Assembly (NCBI GenBank): GCA_009103225.1
Contig: RHPI01000101.1
Location: 1-41,308 of the forward strand
Origin: Chlorokybus atmophyticus
Taxonomy: Eukaryota; Streptophyta; Chlorokybophyceae; Chlorokybales; Chlorokybaceae
Direction of reading: 5' to 3'
DNA length: 41,308 nt
Positions 1 through 8,786 of this stretch are shown piece by piece (the stretch's first letter is position 1; each line of letters opens with the position of its first letter). The notes beneath the pieces are model-generated. The model was given only the letters and a program-made list of their open reading frames with translations, had not been told where the DNA came from and did not search any database. The position numbers were made by a program, and so were the translations under genes.

Positions 1-107
1 AGACTCATAACTCGCCGATATCCGCCACAAGTCATAAAAAACATGTACCTTACAAATAAGGCCTAAAACGGCCATGAAAATCACAGAATTTGGCCTTGAC
101 TGTTACA
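1..107 (-). mobile_element. LTR end fragment, same family as element 1
   Basis: These bases match the last ~107 bases of both LTRs of element 1 (5095-5201 and 10473-10579) almost base for base and stop at the same terminal TGTTACA. What follows (CAAGATGCC) is not the polypurine tract that follows the left LTR at 5202. This is therefore either a solo LTR or the promoter-side LTR of a minus-strand element whose body lies before the window. The target duplication cannot be seen because the other end is outside. Confidence 0.85.
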
Positions 108-377
108 CAAGATGCCTTGCTTAGCCTTTTTGCCTTCTTTGCAACAAGCCAAGGCTATTTTCTTGTATTTTGGCGACAACTCGGCTATTCTTCGTTCCAT
201 CTTTTTCCCTAGCTGGGGAATCGGTGGACTCGAAGCTTCCGCCTGTTCCGCCATTGCCGCGACTAGCCCTTTTTCTTCGAGATAGGCTTCTAATTCGCGG
301 TAATCCTCTTCACTGGCGCTACTATTAAAAGTCTCACGCCACTTGTGATAATTTCCAATCCGGCGTTGTTTCGGCAT
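108..377 (-). CDS. Unrecognised short ORF, truncated by an LTR
   Basis: A minus-strand reading frame starts with an ATG at 377 (MPKQRRIG...) and stays open until it runs into the LTR at 107; its last residues before the stop at 81 are LTR-encoded. The ~90 native residues are basic and glutamate/lysine rich with a probable helix (EEDYRELEAYLEEKG) and a C-terminal lysine cluster ending near KEGKKAKQ. I do not recognise a family. The frame is also open upstream of 377 through a non-ATG codon, so this may be an internal exon. If it is a real gene, the LTR has removed its natural end. It could equally be an open frame in another decayed mobile element. Confidence 0.35.
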
Positions 378-412
378 GCACTTCGGAAGCGCGAATTTCC
401 GAATCAAAGTGG

Positions 413-800
413 CCCCAAACCACGGCCCGAGTGGTTCAAAATCGTATGTCTAAGCTCCGAGGCCAGCTGTTACGCCGTGCAGTGGGTAATTATCACTTAA
501 AACTATGTACAGTGATCACACACTTTACATGTAGTGACTGTACACTCCCTTAACCACCTTTCGTTGAATGAACAACTACTTGGCAACTTAAGGGTTATGG
601 TCACCTAGCTTAGGTACCCCTACCTTAGCCCCAAAAGCCCAGAGCTCAAGTCGTGCGACGTCTACCCTCCACCCGCGACTGGCTCCTTTTTTATGGCGAA
701 ATCCATCGCCATGAGCTTTACTAGGAACTATCTTGGCTAAGACCTACTTGGTTCAAAGCCCCCTACCAGATCCCCATTCACTCACCCAAGTGATTAGTTT
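413..800. other. Non-coding stretch, nothing recognised
   Basis: No ORF with protein-like composition, no repeat and no RNA gene stood out here on either strand. Confidence 0.5.
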
Positions 801-1330
801 AGTTCACCTGGCATTAGTTCACTGGCATTCTGCAAAGTGACCAATAATGCTAATCCGCGATTACTGCGCTTGCGGCCATGGCAGACGGCGCTGTCACGCG
901 CTGCGTATCGGCACACGCGGGAGGGGGCAAATGCCTTAGCCGATTTTCTGTCGCGACGTCGCGTTGCGAAGTGATCTAATAGTTGATTCACTTGTGAATC
1001 AACTTTAGTTCACTACCTTGTCGGCTTTATGAATCACTCTGCTAGTGAACTAACTTAGTTCACCGGTGATTCACTTTTGGCTCCCTCTTCTATTAGTCCC
1101 CCCCATATAGGGGTGATTCACTTAGTTCACTTAGTTCACTACGAACCCTTAGTGAACTACTTTAGTTCATGTTCGTAATTGAACCAGTGAACTATTTTAA
1201 TTCACTTACGAACCCCTAGTGAACTATTTTAGTTCATGTTCGTAACTGAACTAGTGAACTAATTTAGTTCACTATGTTGATTCACTTCGCAGGTGAATCA
1301 ACCCCTTCGCGAACTCATTTCGCGAAGTCC
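800..1330. repeat. Cluster of AGTGAACT/AGTTCACT and GATTCAC/GTGAATC motifs
   Basis: More than twenty copies of AGTTCAC, GTGAACT, GATTCAC and GTGAATC lie within ~530 bp, many paired as short inverted repeats such as AGTGAACTAATTTAGTTCACT (arms AGTGAACT/AGTTCACT). The arrangement would fold into a string of hairpins. It has no reading frame of note. It may be the body of a foldback/MITE-like element or a satellite. Termini were not found. Confidence 0.7.
1141..1274. repeat. 67-bp tandem repeat, two copies
   Basis: Two adjacent units starting ACGAACCC at 1141 and 1208 match over about 67 bp with a handful of substitutions. Each unit carries two AGTGAACT/AGTTCA(T/C) pairs, so the tandem repeat is built from the palindromic motif of the surrounding cluster. 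Confidence 0.8.
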
Positions 1331-1334
1331 TTTT

Positions 1335-1667
1335 TGTTCTCCCTAGGTAGGCTACTTCGCTCTATTCATCTGATTCAAATAAGCCGCCTTGGATTGGCCT
1401 AAATGAACCTTATAATTACACATGCTTTTTCCTATGATGTTTCACACGATTGGCCCCATAAGCCCACATCGCGTTAATAAATCATTATACTAGAGCCATG
1501 TGCTTTTATCTTCCTACTCAAGACGCCCATACATTCATGAATAGGGTAATTCCTAGTCAACCACTTCTAATTGGATGCATGCAAATGCTCTAACTAGCCA
1601 GGCCTATAATTAGCGTTGCACTGTGTTCGTGTTAAAGCTCAAACACAAACACACGCATTCAAAGCTT
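1335..1667. other. AT-rich non-coding stretch
   Basis: I see no gene, tandem repeat or terminal repeat between the palindrome cluster and the next minus-strand ORF. Confidence 0.4.
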
Positions 1668-2381
1668 TTATAACAAACCAAGATAATCCAACCAAGGTTC
1701 ATTAAACTTTTGTCTCTCGCTAATTAAACTTACATATATACACTGTACATGACCAGCTGTAGTAGCTAGGCCGTAACAACGGCGGCGGCGGCGGCGACTA
1801 TGGCAAAGTAGGTGAGACTGTTTGCATATGTATATACGTGTGGATGCCGTTGTGCTTAGCGCAATTGTCACAGCCCACTCGACCACAAAAGACTTGGTGC
1901 TTTTATGGTCGAGTTGTGGTAGTTTAATGTACCTTCCCGTTACATTCCCCCCCACTTCATCGCGTTGCTCATTAGACGTCCTTGGGCAGCTAAAAGGGGA
2001 GGCAAAATGTGCAGAACTGTCGGCTACTTCTTGATCAGCACACGAAGGCGAGGCCTGAGGCGTTGGCGCAGCACCATGGGGAGCAGCCGGTGGTAGCGGG
2101 GGATTGGCAACGCCATTCCGCCACTCTCCAATAAAATCTATTACCTCTAGTGGCACGTCATGCATAGGCCACGACCATTGTTCGGTGCTTGCAGGCTTGA
2201 GGAGCAAAAAGTGTGCTTCTGGCTCGTTTGGAGCACTGGTGCCCACCACCAGGACTGAGTTGGGGGCTTCTTTATTTCCAACCAAAACTGCGCTACCGGG
2301 CCGTGGCACCCACTCCCCATGCTCGCACTGAACGGTCACCCAGCCAATTAACAAGCCCAGCTTGTTGGCAAACATGGTCAT
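1668..2381 (-). CDS. Hypothetical protein, probable 3' exon(s)
   Basis: A 237-codon frame opens with ATG at 2381 immediately after a stop codon (TAG) in the same frame. Residues 1-90 look protein-like (hydrophobic/charged alternation, VLVGNKEAPNSVLVVG, WPMHDVPLEVIDFIGEWR); residues 90-150 are proline/serine rich. The last ~70 residues (arginine run from a GGC-repeat near 1776-1797, then KQSHLLC...) look like translated non-coding DNA, so the true end is probably earlier or at a splice site. It lies directly downstream of the exons of the next gene and may be its continuation. No family is recognised. Confidence 0.4.
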   Translation of the reverse strand: MTMFANKLGLLIGWVTVQCEHGEWVPRPGSAVLVGNKEAPNSVLVVGTSAPNEPEAHFLLLKPASTEQWSWPMHDVPLEVIDFIGEWRNGVANPPLPPAAPHGAAPTPQASPSCADQEVADSSAHFASPFSCPRTSNEQRDEVGGNVTGRYIKLPQLDHKSTKSFVVEWAVTIALSTTASTRIYICKQSHLLCHSRRRRRRCYGLATTAGHVQCIYVSLISERQKFNEPWLDYLGLL

Positions 2382-2472
2382 CTAAAGGTGCTCCACTTAC
2401 ACATCTTTTCTCCGCACGATCCGTGGCACCTTGACCATGGCTATGTGAATGTTGCAATTGACATTAGCTTAC

Positions 2473-4384
2473 ATGGTTGCAGGCAGTTTGTAATCCTGCG
2501 CCATCTCTCCCGCGGCACCAGTGGCTCTGCAAAAGTCTAGAGATTTTGCTCGCCATACCTGCATCGACGGCCTGGCGGTGATTTTGCGGAGAGTGTCCCC
2601 CCTGCCATCGTCGTCCATGTTGTAAAGCATGGCCCAAAATCCGCTCGAGCTGGGGCGCTTGTGATCATCCAGGACACTTTGAATGGCCTGGCGCGCAATA
2701 CACAATGATAGAAGAAGCAACTACCATTTGTTGAAGCATTGAAGCGGTCCCATGAGGCGAGCTGGCCACCTAACATGACTGATGGCCGTACGTGGGTGTG
2801 GTCAGCTCCTCTGCTGACTCGCTGGCAGGTGGTGACCCCTGCTGCATGCGCATGCTGCACTCAAATGATGTGTCCAACTGCCAATGGCAAGAGTTACAGT
2901 GACTGATAAAGTACCGGAGCTTGGGGCAGACCGCCGGCTTCAACTTGCAGCGGGTGGGGTAAGGTAGGGTCAGAAGCCACATCGGTTGTTGCATTGTGCT
3001 GTGGTCTCGCCAGTCGCGGCAAGAAGGATTGTTGCCCCGCAATCACCGGTGCTGCTCGTGGAGGAGACGGCAGTGCACGAAGGACTTGTGCCGCGGAAGG
3101 TGGATGCGCTCTGGCTGCAAGGGGAGCAGGTGCGGCAGGTGAGACCACTTGTGCAGCAATGGGGGCTATATATAGGACCCGGGATAAGATGGCTCACAAT
3201 GCTGCAAAGGACAAATAAGCTTATGCAGTGCCTGACGCATTGTTACCAAGGCACACGCATGAAAGACAGCGACTTACCTCAATGGCATGTGGGCTGCATG
3301 GAGCAGAGGAAGCCATGGGGGCTGACAAGGCGGTATTGGGTGCACTCTCACCGCCACCCTCAATCGCAGACTCGTCACGGAGCTCGTGAGCCATGGGCAC
3401 AAGATGCGCCACTGCCCCAATGAACATGTCGAGATTCAACAGGCCAACATGTATGTTGAACTGATGCCGCATTGCCACCGCGCCCATCAGCAAGTGGGAT
3501 TGAAGGACCAGTTGATGGCATTGAACCCAGGCTTGCATAAGAGCTCCAACAGGACCTACTGCGCTGTGGTGCTGCCAACCAATCACATATGGGTTAGCTG
3601 CATGCTTGCGACACTGCAATTGCAATAGTCAGCTGCATCACACCGTCATCAGTTGGTTTCTTTGAACAGCCACCTGCGGCATTGCTGGTTGATGCACGAA
3701 TGATTGCATGGACTGCGTCATTGCTGGTTGATGCACTACTGGTTGAATGCCGGACCGGAAATAGCCACGCGCTTCTGTGCTCAAACCTAGCCTACTTCGT
3801 TCGGCACGCGTGCGCGACTTTGCACGCTGACGCGCATCCTAGGCTAGGATGCTAGGAATTTCTTAGCATGCAAAGGTAGGCATGCATTGAAGGTGCATGC
3901 AGTCAACATGCACAGCAAGATTGGCAACAACATACCGCCGCCCAGCTCTGTCTATCTGCTCTGACTTACGCAATGTCGGCTTGACTGTGGGGTGGGTATG
4001 AGTAAATAGTGGAGGCCTGCAGCCACGCTACAATTATCACATGGACTGCGCCAAATAAATTTGCGCTTGCAAGGAAATGCATGTGATTGTTGAGCGTACC
4101 TCGGCATTCCTTTGTGCTTGTTCCCACAGTCGCAATTGGTCCCGCATAGTTCTGACAAGGGGCTCCATGGACTGCAGCTTTTGATCCACTCCTTGTTGCA
4201 GAAAGCGAGCCACCAAGCAGCTCACTGTGTGACGATGGTCCTTGATCGCTTGCCTGCTTGGTTGTCCAATGTTGGTGATGCATATTGGATAGCCCCATTG
4301 CTGACGCCTGCTATGATCAATGACGTGGCGCCCGGTATTAGCTGACTTCGCTGCTTGCACTCTTACGACCACAACTTCTTGCAA
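2473..4384 (-). CDS. Probable multi-exon gene of unknown function
   Basis: Several minus-strand blocks read as protein and end at good donors. Exon a, up to 4384 down to 4100, ends GAG|GTACGC and carries a helical LVRTMRDQLRLWEQAQRNAE. Exon b, 3613-3278, is 112 codons, phase 0 on both sides, donor GAG|GTAAGTC, with hydrophobic helices (LLMGAVAMRHQFNIHVGL). Exon c, 3114-3047 (PERIHLPRHKSF...), follows a pyrimidine-rich acceptor and is less certain. Exon d, 2687-2559, is exactly 43 codons, phase 0, donor CAG|GTATGG. Exon e is 2526-2473. Matching phases between a, b and d support a real gene. Its 5' part is unresolved: element 1 sits just upstream at 4529. I recognise no domain. It could be a gene of a DNA transposon rather than a host gene. 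Confidence 0.5.
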
Positions 4385-4528
4385 AATGTGCCACGCCGCC
4401 GCCGCCGCCGCCTACTCATGGTCCCCTGTCTCCTGATTGGTCCCAGGTCCACTATGCCTGACATTCGACCCGTCATTGACTTGATGCCCCTGTGTGCCAT
4501 CATCCGGCCATCAATGAAGATGTTTGGG

Positions 4529-5201
4529 TGTGACGGTGCTCGTGCCTTGTCACCTGTGAGTTGGTCCAATCCACAACCCTCTCACCAAGACACGGTATTC
4601 ACACCGGAACCTTGCCCCCTCTGCCAAGCACACACGCGCGCCCCGCCACTCGCGTACGCACGCGCTTGCGCTCGAAGCTACACACCGACTTGTGTAGCGC
4701 CTTGGATCCTCACACAAGCAAGCACACACCAGTGGACACACGCTAGCAACCCCTTCTAGCCACCACCAAGCTTGCACACAAGAAACTAGGGAGCTAAAGG
4801 TTGTATTGCAAATTGTAAAATGTCACTTTTATACCTACCAGTCTGCACATGCTATTGTCTAGACGATTCTAGCGCTAGACGGAAGCTAGAAGCTAAGATA
4901 TTCTTGCAGGATCTTGTAGTACACTTCTAGACCTTTCCAACGCACCAAAGATCTCTTAATTTGCTGCTCATATGGTCAAGTTATACTACTTGGCGCCAGG
5001 CCCTTCCAGAAATCTGGTCGAGCCCTTCTCGACTGGCCCTCCGTTTTCTGGCACCTTCCGGACTGGTCTTGGGGCCTCGGTCGATATCCGCAGCAGACTC
5101 ATAACTCGCCGATATCCGCCACAAGTCATAAAAAACATGTACCTTACAAATAAGGCCTAAAACGGCCATGAAAATCACAAAATTTGGCCTTGACTGTTAC
5201 A
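4529..5201 (-). repeat. Element 1 LTR, 3' (sense) copy
   Basis: 673 bp, TG...CA ends, matched along its full length by 9907-10579. It is next to the polypurine tract at 5202, so in the sense of the element it is the 3' LTR. It carries the same TATAAAAG box (4833-4826, minus) as the other LTR. TTGGG at 4524-4528 is the target duplication. Confidence 0.95.
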
Positions 5202-5216
5202 CTCCTCCCCCCCAGG
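5202..5216 (-). other. Element 1 polypurine tract
   Basis: Read on the minus strand this is CCTGGGGGGGAGGAG directly abutting the 3' LTR, the expected primer for plus-strand DNA synthesis in an LTR retrotransposon. Confidence 0.85.
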
Positions 5217-5227
5217 TGAGCTTGTCC

Positions 5228-5839
5228 TCAAAGCTCGCGAGGTTGTCGTCGAGCAAGATAGGCACGCACAACGTCTTGAGCATTAGTCAAGTGTGCCTCT
5301 GGCTCCCAGGATGCTTCATGCAACGAATAGCCCTTCCATTTCAATAAGAACTTGCGTACGCCATGCACAAACTTCTCACCAAGGATGTCTTTTACCTCCC
5401 ACTCTGGTTCACCGTCCGTGCCAACTTCGGGGGGTGGCCTTTCTGGTGGTTGTCCTTGATATGCTTTCAGAAGGGAGACGTGAAAAACGGGGTGCACACG
5501 CATGGTGTCGGGTAGCTCCAGATTGTACGCCACGTTTGAGACAACTTTGCTGATCTTAAATGGTCCCAACCAGCATTCATTCAGCTTGCGAACTCCCGTA
5601 CGCACCTGTCCGTGCTTCGCGCAGAGTAACACAATGTCGCCTTCCTTAAACGTGAGGTGTCGGCGACGCGCGTCCGCGTACTGCTTCTGGCGATTTTGTG
5701 CCAACAATAGCGCCTCCCTAGCTGCCTCTTTAATGTCCGCGCACTTTGTAAGGAAGTCATTGGTTGCCTCCACACGCACGTCATGTCGTCGCGGTGTCCA
5801 TGCCGTCAACGGTGTCAATGGATGTTGCCCATTGTTCAT
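5228..5839 (-). CDS. pol: Integrase C-terminus with chromodomain (pol, last segment)
   Basis: A 203-codon frame starting at the ATG at 5839. Residues ~1-140 are the integrase C-terminal region of gypsy elements, including the GPF/Y-like motif (WLGPFKISKVVSNVAYNLEL) and the VHPVFHVSLLK motif. Residues ~147-200 form a chromodomain (EWEVKDILGEK, then FLLKWKGYSLHEASWEP) that in chromoviruses is thought to direct integration to marked chromatin. The segment is out of frame with the upstream integrase core, which ends at a stop at 5836-5838. A one- or two-base indel around 5835 has split what should be one polyprotein. Confidence 0.93.
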   Translation of the reverse strand: MNNGQHPLTPLTAWTPRRHDVRVEATNDFLTKCADIKEAAREALLLAQNRQKQYADARRRHLTFKEGDIVLLCAKHGQVRTGVRKLNECWLGPFKISKVVSNVAYNLELPDTMRVHPVFHVSLLKAYQGQPPERPPPEVGTDGEPEWEVKDILGEKFVHGVRKFLLKWKGYSLHEASWEPEAHLTNAQDVVRAYLARRQPREL

Positions 5840-7512
5840 AAGAAGGGAGTGATTCTTGTGCTTGCATTGTGGTGGTTGTTGATCGCAAACTCAACCAACT
5901 CAAGCAGCTCCGCCCAATTGCCTGGTCGCGCGTTAGCGTAGCAACGCAGCATGTCCTCAATCACACGGTTGGCCTGCTCCGTTTGCCCATCAGTTTGCGG
6001 GTGGAATGCCGTGCTAAACTTCAGTGTGGTACCAAGTGCACCATGCAGCGCCTCCCAAAACTTACTTGTAAAGCGCGGGTCGCAATCACTCACAATGCTT
6101 CGTGGTAATCCATGAGAACGAAACACATGCTTCACGAACAAGCGTGCTGCCTCCGGTGCCGTGTAAGACTCACTACACGGTGCCAAGCGTACCATTTTGC
6201 TGATTTTGTCGACAAACACAAGTATAGCGTCGTACCCTTCTTTTGTCTTTGGTAGCCCCGTGATAAAGTCCATAGTAACTTGCTCCCACTTGGATAATGG
6301 CACAGGGAGAGGTTGCAGCAACCCACCTGGCTTTTGGTTGCTTGCCTTCACCCTTTGGCATGCGTCGCACAACGCCACGTAGTCGCGCACATCGCGATGC
6401 ATCTCTCGCCAGTAAAAACGCTGTTTTAAGCTTGCCGAAGTCCTCTCCAACCCTTGGTGACCAGCAATGGGCACATCATGAGCTTCCTTCAGCAACTTCA
6501 CACGGATATGCGCGACGTTGGGGATGTACAATCGCCCATGGTGCCAAAGCAGCCCGTCGCGCATTGACCAATGCCCACCTGTGTCCGTAGCTGCATTTTC
6601 CAGCTCTTGCAACACTTTCATACCCTCCGTGTCTTCACGAAGCACTTGCCGAATCTGGTCGGTCCACTCGGGCTGCACTTGAGCGAGTGCCTCAATTGCA
6701 TTAAGCCGGCTCAGCGCGTCAGCAACACCATTTGACGTACCGGGCTTGTACTTGATATCGAAGTTAAAAAGTTGAAAGAACTCAAGCCATCGAGCTTGTC
6801 TGCGAGTTAGATGAGGTTGTGTTTGTAAGTACCTCAGTGGAGAGTGATCTGTCTCAAGCACGAACTTTTTGCCTTCCAAAAAACAACGCCTTTGTCGTAG
6901 CGCCATGACTTGCGCTAAAGGTTCCTTCTCGTGCACGGGGTAATTCAGCTCCGCACCACTCATTTTCTTGCTGAAGAATGCTACTGGTTGAAGGCCGTTG
7001 CCATGGTCTTGCTGCAAAACAGCTCCTACGACTGTGTCGGACGCGTCGCAAGCCAAAATAAATGTCTTTTCCATGTCGGGGTGAGCCAGGACTGGTGCCT
7101 CCGTCAGCGCCTTCTTCAACGCAACAAATGCATGTTCCTCTGTTGCTGACCAGCTCCAATGCTTTCCCTTCTTGAGTAGGGCAGTCAAGGGAGCAGCTAT
7201 GCGCGAAAACCCCATGATAAACTTGCGATAATACCCCGCAAGGCCTAAAAAGGACATCACCTCCTTTACGTTGGCTGGGGAAGCCCACTCGCGCACCACC
7301 TGCACTTTGTTGGGGTCCGGCTTGATGCCTTCATGCAACACGATGTGGCCTAGGTACTCCACCTCTCGAAGCAAGAATTTGCACTTTTGTAGCTGGGCGT
7401 ACAACTTGTGTTCGCGCAAACGCTGCAACACGCGCCATAGAAGTGCCACGTGCTCCTTCTTTGTTTTCGCGTACCAAAATGTCGTCGAGGTACACGAGGA
7501 TTCCCTTACCAA
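5836..7512 (-). CDS. pol: RT C-terminus, RNase H and integrase core (pol, middle segment)
   Basis: This 558-codon frame begins just after the RT active site. It carries the RT connection (KCKFLLREVEYLGHIV), RNase H of the retroviral-like type (ILACDASDTVVGAVLQQ with catalytic Asp, then LETDHSPLRYL), the HHCC zinc-binding domain of integrase (GHQGLERT...CDACQRVKA) and the DDE core (MDFITGLPK; IVSDCDPRFTSKFW; HPQTDGQTEQANRVIEDML). The integrase inserts the cDNA into the genome. The apparent start at 7512 is a non-ATG codon and is an artefact of a frame break near 7475, right after the YLDD motif of the preceding segment. The frame ends prematurely at ITPFL, where the family normally continues into the GQHP motif found in the next frame. 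Confidence 0.95.
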   Translation of the reverse strand: MVRESSCTSTTFWYAKTKKEHVALLWRVLQRLREHKLYAQLQKCKFLLREVEYLGHIVLHEGIKPDPNKVQVVREWASPANVKEVMSFLGLAGYYRKFIMGFSRIAAPLTALLKKGKHWSWSATEEHAFVALKKALTEAPVLAHPDMEKTFILACDASDTVVGAVLQQDHGNGLQPVAFFSKKMSGAELNYPVHEKEPLAQVMALRQRRCFLEGKKFVLETDHSPLRYLQTQPHLTRRQARWLEFFQLFNFDIKYKPGTSNGVADALSRLNAIEALAQVQPEWTDQIRQVLREDTEGMKVLQELENAATDTGGHWSMRDGLLWHHGRLYIPNVAHIRVKLLKEAHDVPIAGHQGLERTSASLKQRFYWREMHRDVRDYVALCDACQRVKASNQKPGGLLQPLPVPLSKWEQVTMDFITGLPKTKEGYDAILVFVDKISKMVRLAPCSESYTAPEAARLFVKHVFRSHGLPRSIVSDCDPRFTSKFWEALHGALGTTLKFSTAFHPQTDGQTEQANRVIEDMLRCYANARPGNWAELLELVEFAINNHHNASTRITPFL

Positions 7513-8443
7513 TCAAGTCAGCAAAAACGCTGTGCATAAGCGTTTGAAATGTTGCCGGTGCGTTCGTAAGTCCGAAGGACATGACCAACCACTCGTAGTG
7601 CCCATAACGTGTGTTAAAAGCTGTTTTCTCCACATCCTCGGGCGCGATGCGGATTTGGTGATAACCTCCAGCAAGATCAGATGTTGTGAAGTACTGCGCA
7701 CCTTGCAATTGCTCCAGCAACTCGTCGATATGTGGGAGTGGAAAGCAATTCCTCTTCGTGATGTTGTTGAGAGCTCGGTTGTCGACGCACATGCGCAAGC
7801 TCCCGTTCTTCTTTTGTACAAACAAAATAGGTGCACCATAGGGGGACTTACTAGGCCGGATGTAGCCTCTTTTCAGCAAGTCCGCCACCTGCCTCTCGGC
7901 CTCTTCCAGCTCCAAAGGTGACAACTTGTATACGGGTCGATACGGTGGCTTGTGCACGCCCTCAATCAGCTCCACACGGTGGTCTACGCTCCGTGGAGGT
8001 GGTAGACCAGATGGAAGTCCGTCCACCATGATATCTTGGTATTCTTTAACAAGTTTACACACCTCGGGGTCCATCGTAGCCGTCTTAACATCGTCACTCA
8101 GCTCTGGTGCTGACTTTGCAGCATTTTCGCGCACCACGCACAACGATACAGCCTTTGCCTTCCGTGGAGACAATAACTTCCTCAATTGCACATAAGAGAT
8201 CTGGGCAATTGTCGTACCACCTGATTGTGCGTGCCGCGCCTCGATGACGTCCGACGCAGCTTGATTGGATTCTTCACCATTTCGTTCGATGGTGAGCGCG
8301 CGCTTCCTCCAATTGATGGATGGATTATGTTGCCATAGCCACGGTAGTCCCCATATCCCGTCAAACCCGTTCCGTAGTGTGATGCAGCAAAATCGCATGT
8401 TCCCCTTCATCTTCCCAATGCGAACGCACAACTCTTTGGTCAT
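7331..8443 (-). CDS. pol: Reverse transcriptase (pol, RT segment)
   Basis: This frame contains the linker after protease and then the RT domain. Recognisable blocks are YRPVYKLSPLELEEAERQ, KSPYGAPILFVQKKNGSLRM, VDNRALNNITKRNCFPLPHI, TSDLAGGYHQIRI, MSFGLTNAPATFQTLM and the catalytic YLDDILV. RT copies the element RNA into DNA. The last ~40 residues after YLDDILV (RENKEGARG...) are out-of-frame translation; the true continuation (KTKKEHVALLWRVLQRLREHKLYA) is in the neighbouring frame, so one indel lies near 7475. The start at 8443 is likewise a product of a frame break with the protease segment. Confidence 0.95.
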   Translation of the reverse strand: MTKELCVRIGKMKGNMRFCCITLRNGFDGIWGLPWLWQHNPSINWRKRALTIERNGEESNQAASDVIEARHAQSGGTTIAQISYVQLRKLLSPRKAKAVSLCVVRENAAKSAPELSDDVKTATMDPEVCKLVKEYQDIMVDGLPSGLPPPRSVDHRVELIEGVHKPPYRPVYKLSPLELEEAERQVADLLKRGYIRPSKSPYGAPILFVQKKNGSLRMCVDNRALNNITKRNCFPLPHIDELLEQLQGAQYFTTSDLAGGYHQIRIAPEDVEKTAFNTRYGHYEWLVMSFGLTNAPATFQTLMHSVFADLIGKGILVYLDDILVRENKEGARGTSMARVAAFARTQVVRPATKVQILASRGGVPRPHRVA

Positions 8444-8786
8444 AAACGCAGCGCCATCACCTCCAGAGGGTGGCTCTCCATCAGCGAGCTGAGCTTCACT
8501 TCACCTCCTCGTAATGACGAAAGCCAACCGTAACGCCGCGCAATATCAATACTCATGAAGTTGCTGTTGGCACCGCTATCAATCATGAGCTTACACTCTC
8601 TCCATCGTCCTTGGTCATCGCAAATGTGTGCTCGAAGCCCGAAGTACTTTGTTGTCTCCTCGTTTGCATAACTCACCACCATTGGCGCGTTCAAAGCCAT
8701 CTCCTCTTGCTTCTTTAATGGAAATGTCACAGCATCCGTCCGTGCATGAGGCTCCTTCCTATCCCCAGCAGTAGCCTCCTCACCTA
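8440..8786 (-). CDS. pol: Aspartic protease (pol, N-terminal segment)
   Basis: The frame contains the retropepsin active site LMIDSGANSNFMS. It is open from just after the gag stop in the -1 frame relative to gag, so Gag-Pol synthesis would need a frameshift or reinitiation. The protease would process the polyproteins. It stops at MALRL with TGA at 8440-8442, while the frame overlapping by a few bases carries on as ...DGAAFMTKELCVRI, the usual continuation of gypsy protease. I infer a one-base change near 8460 rather than a natural boundary. Confidence 0.88.

Noticed and set aside
2770-2980. Cys/His pattern in a minus-strand frame (HCNSCHWQLDTSFEC) as a zinc-binding, SBP-like domain
   Set aside because: The spacing does not match the SBP zinc sites and the frame cannot be joined in phase to neighbouring exons.
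2894-3148. Two further open minus-strand frames overlapping the proposed exon at 3114-3047
   Set aside because: They are Pro/Ala- or Cys/Ser-rich and have no acceptor in the phase required by the preceding exon; the third frame fits phase and has a pyrimidine-rich acceptor.
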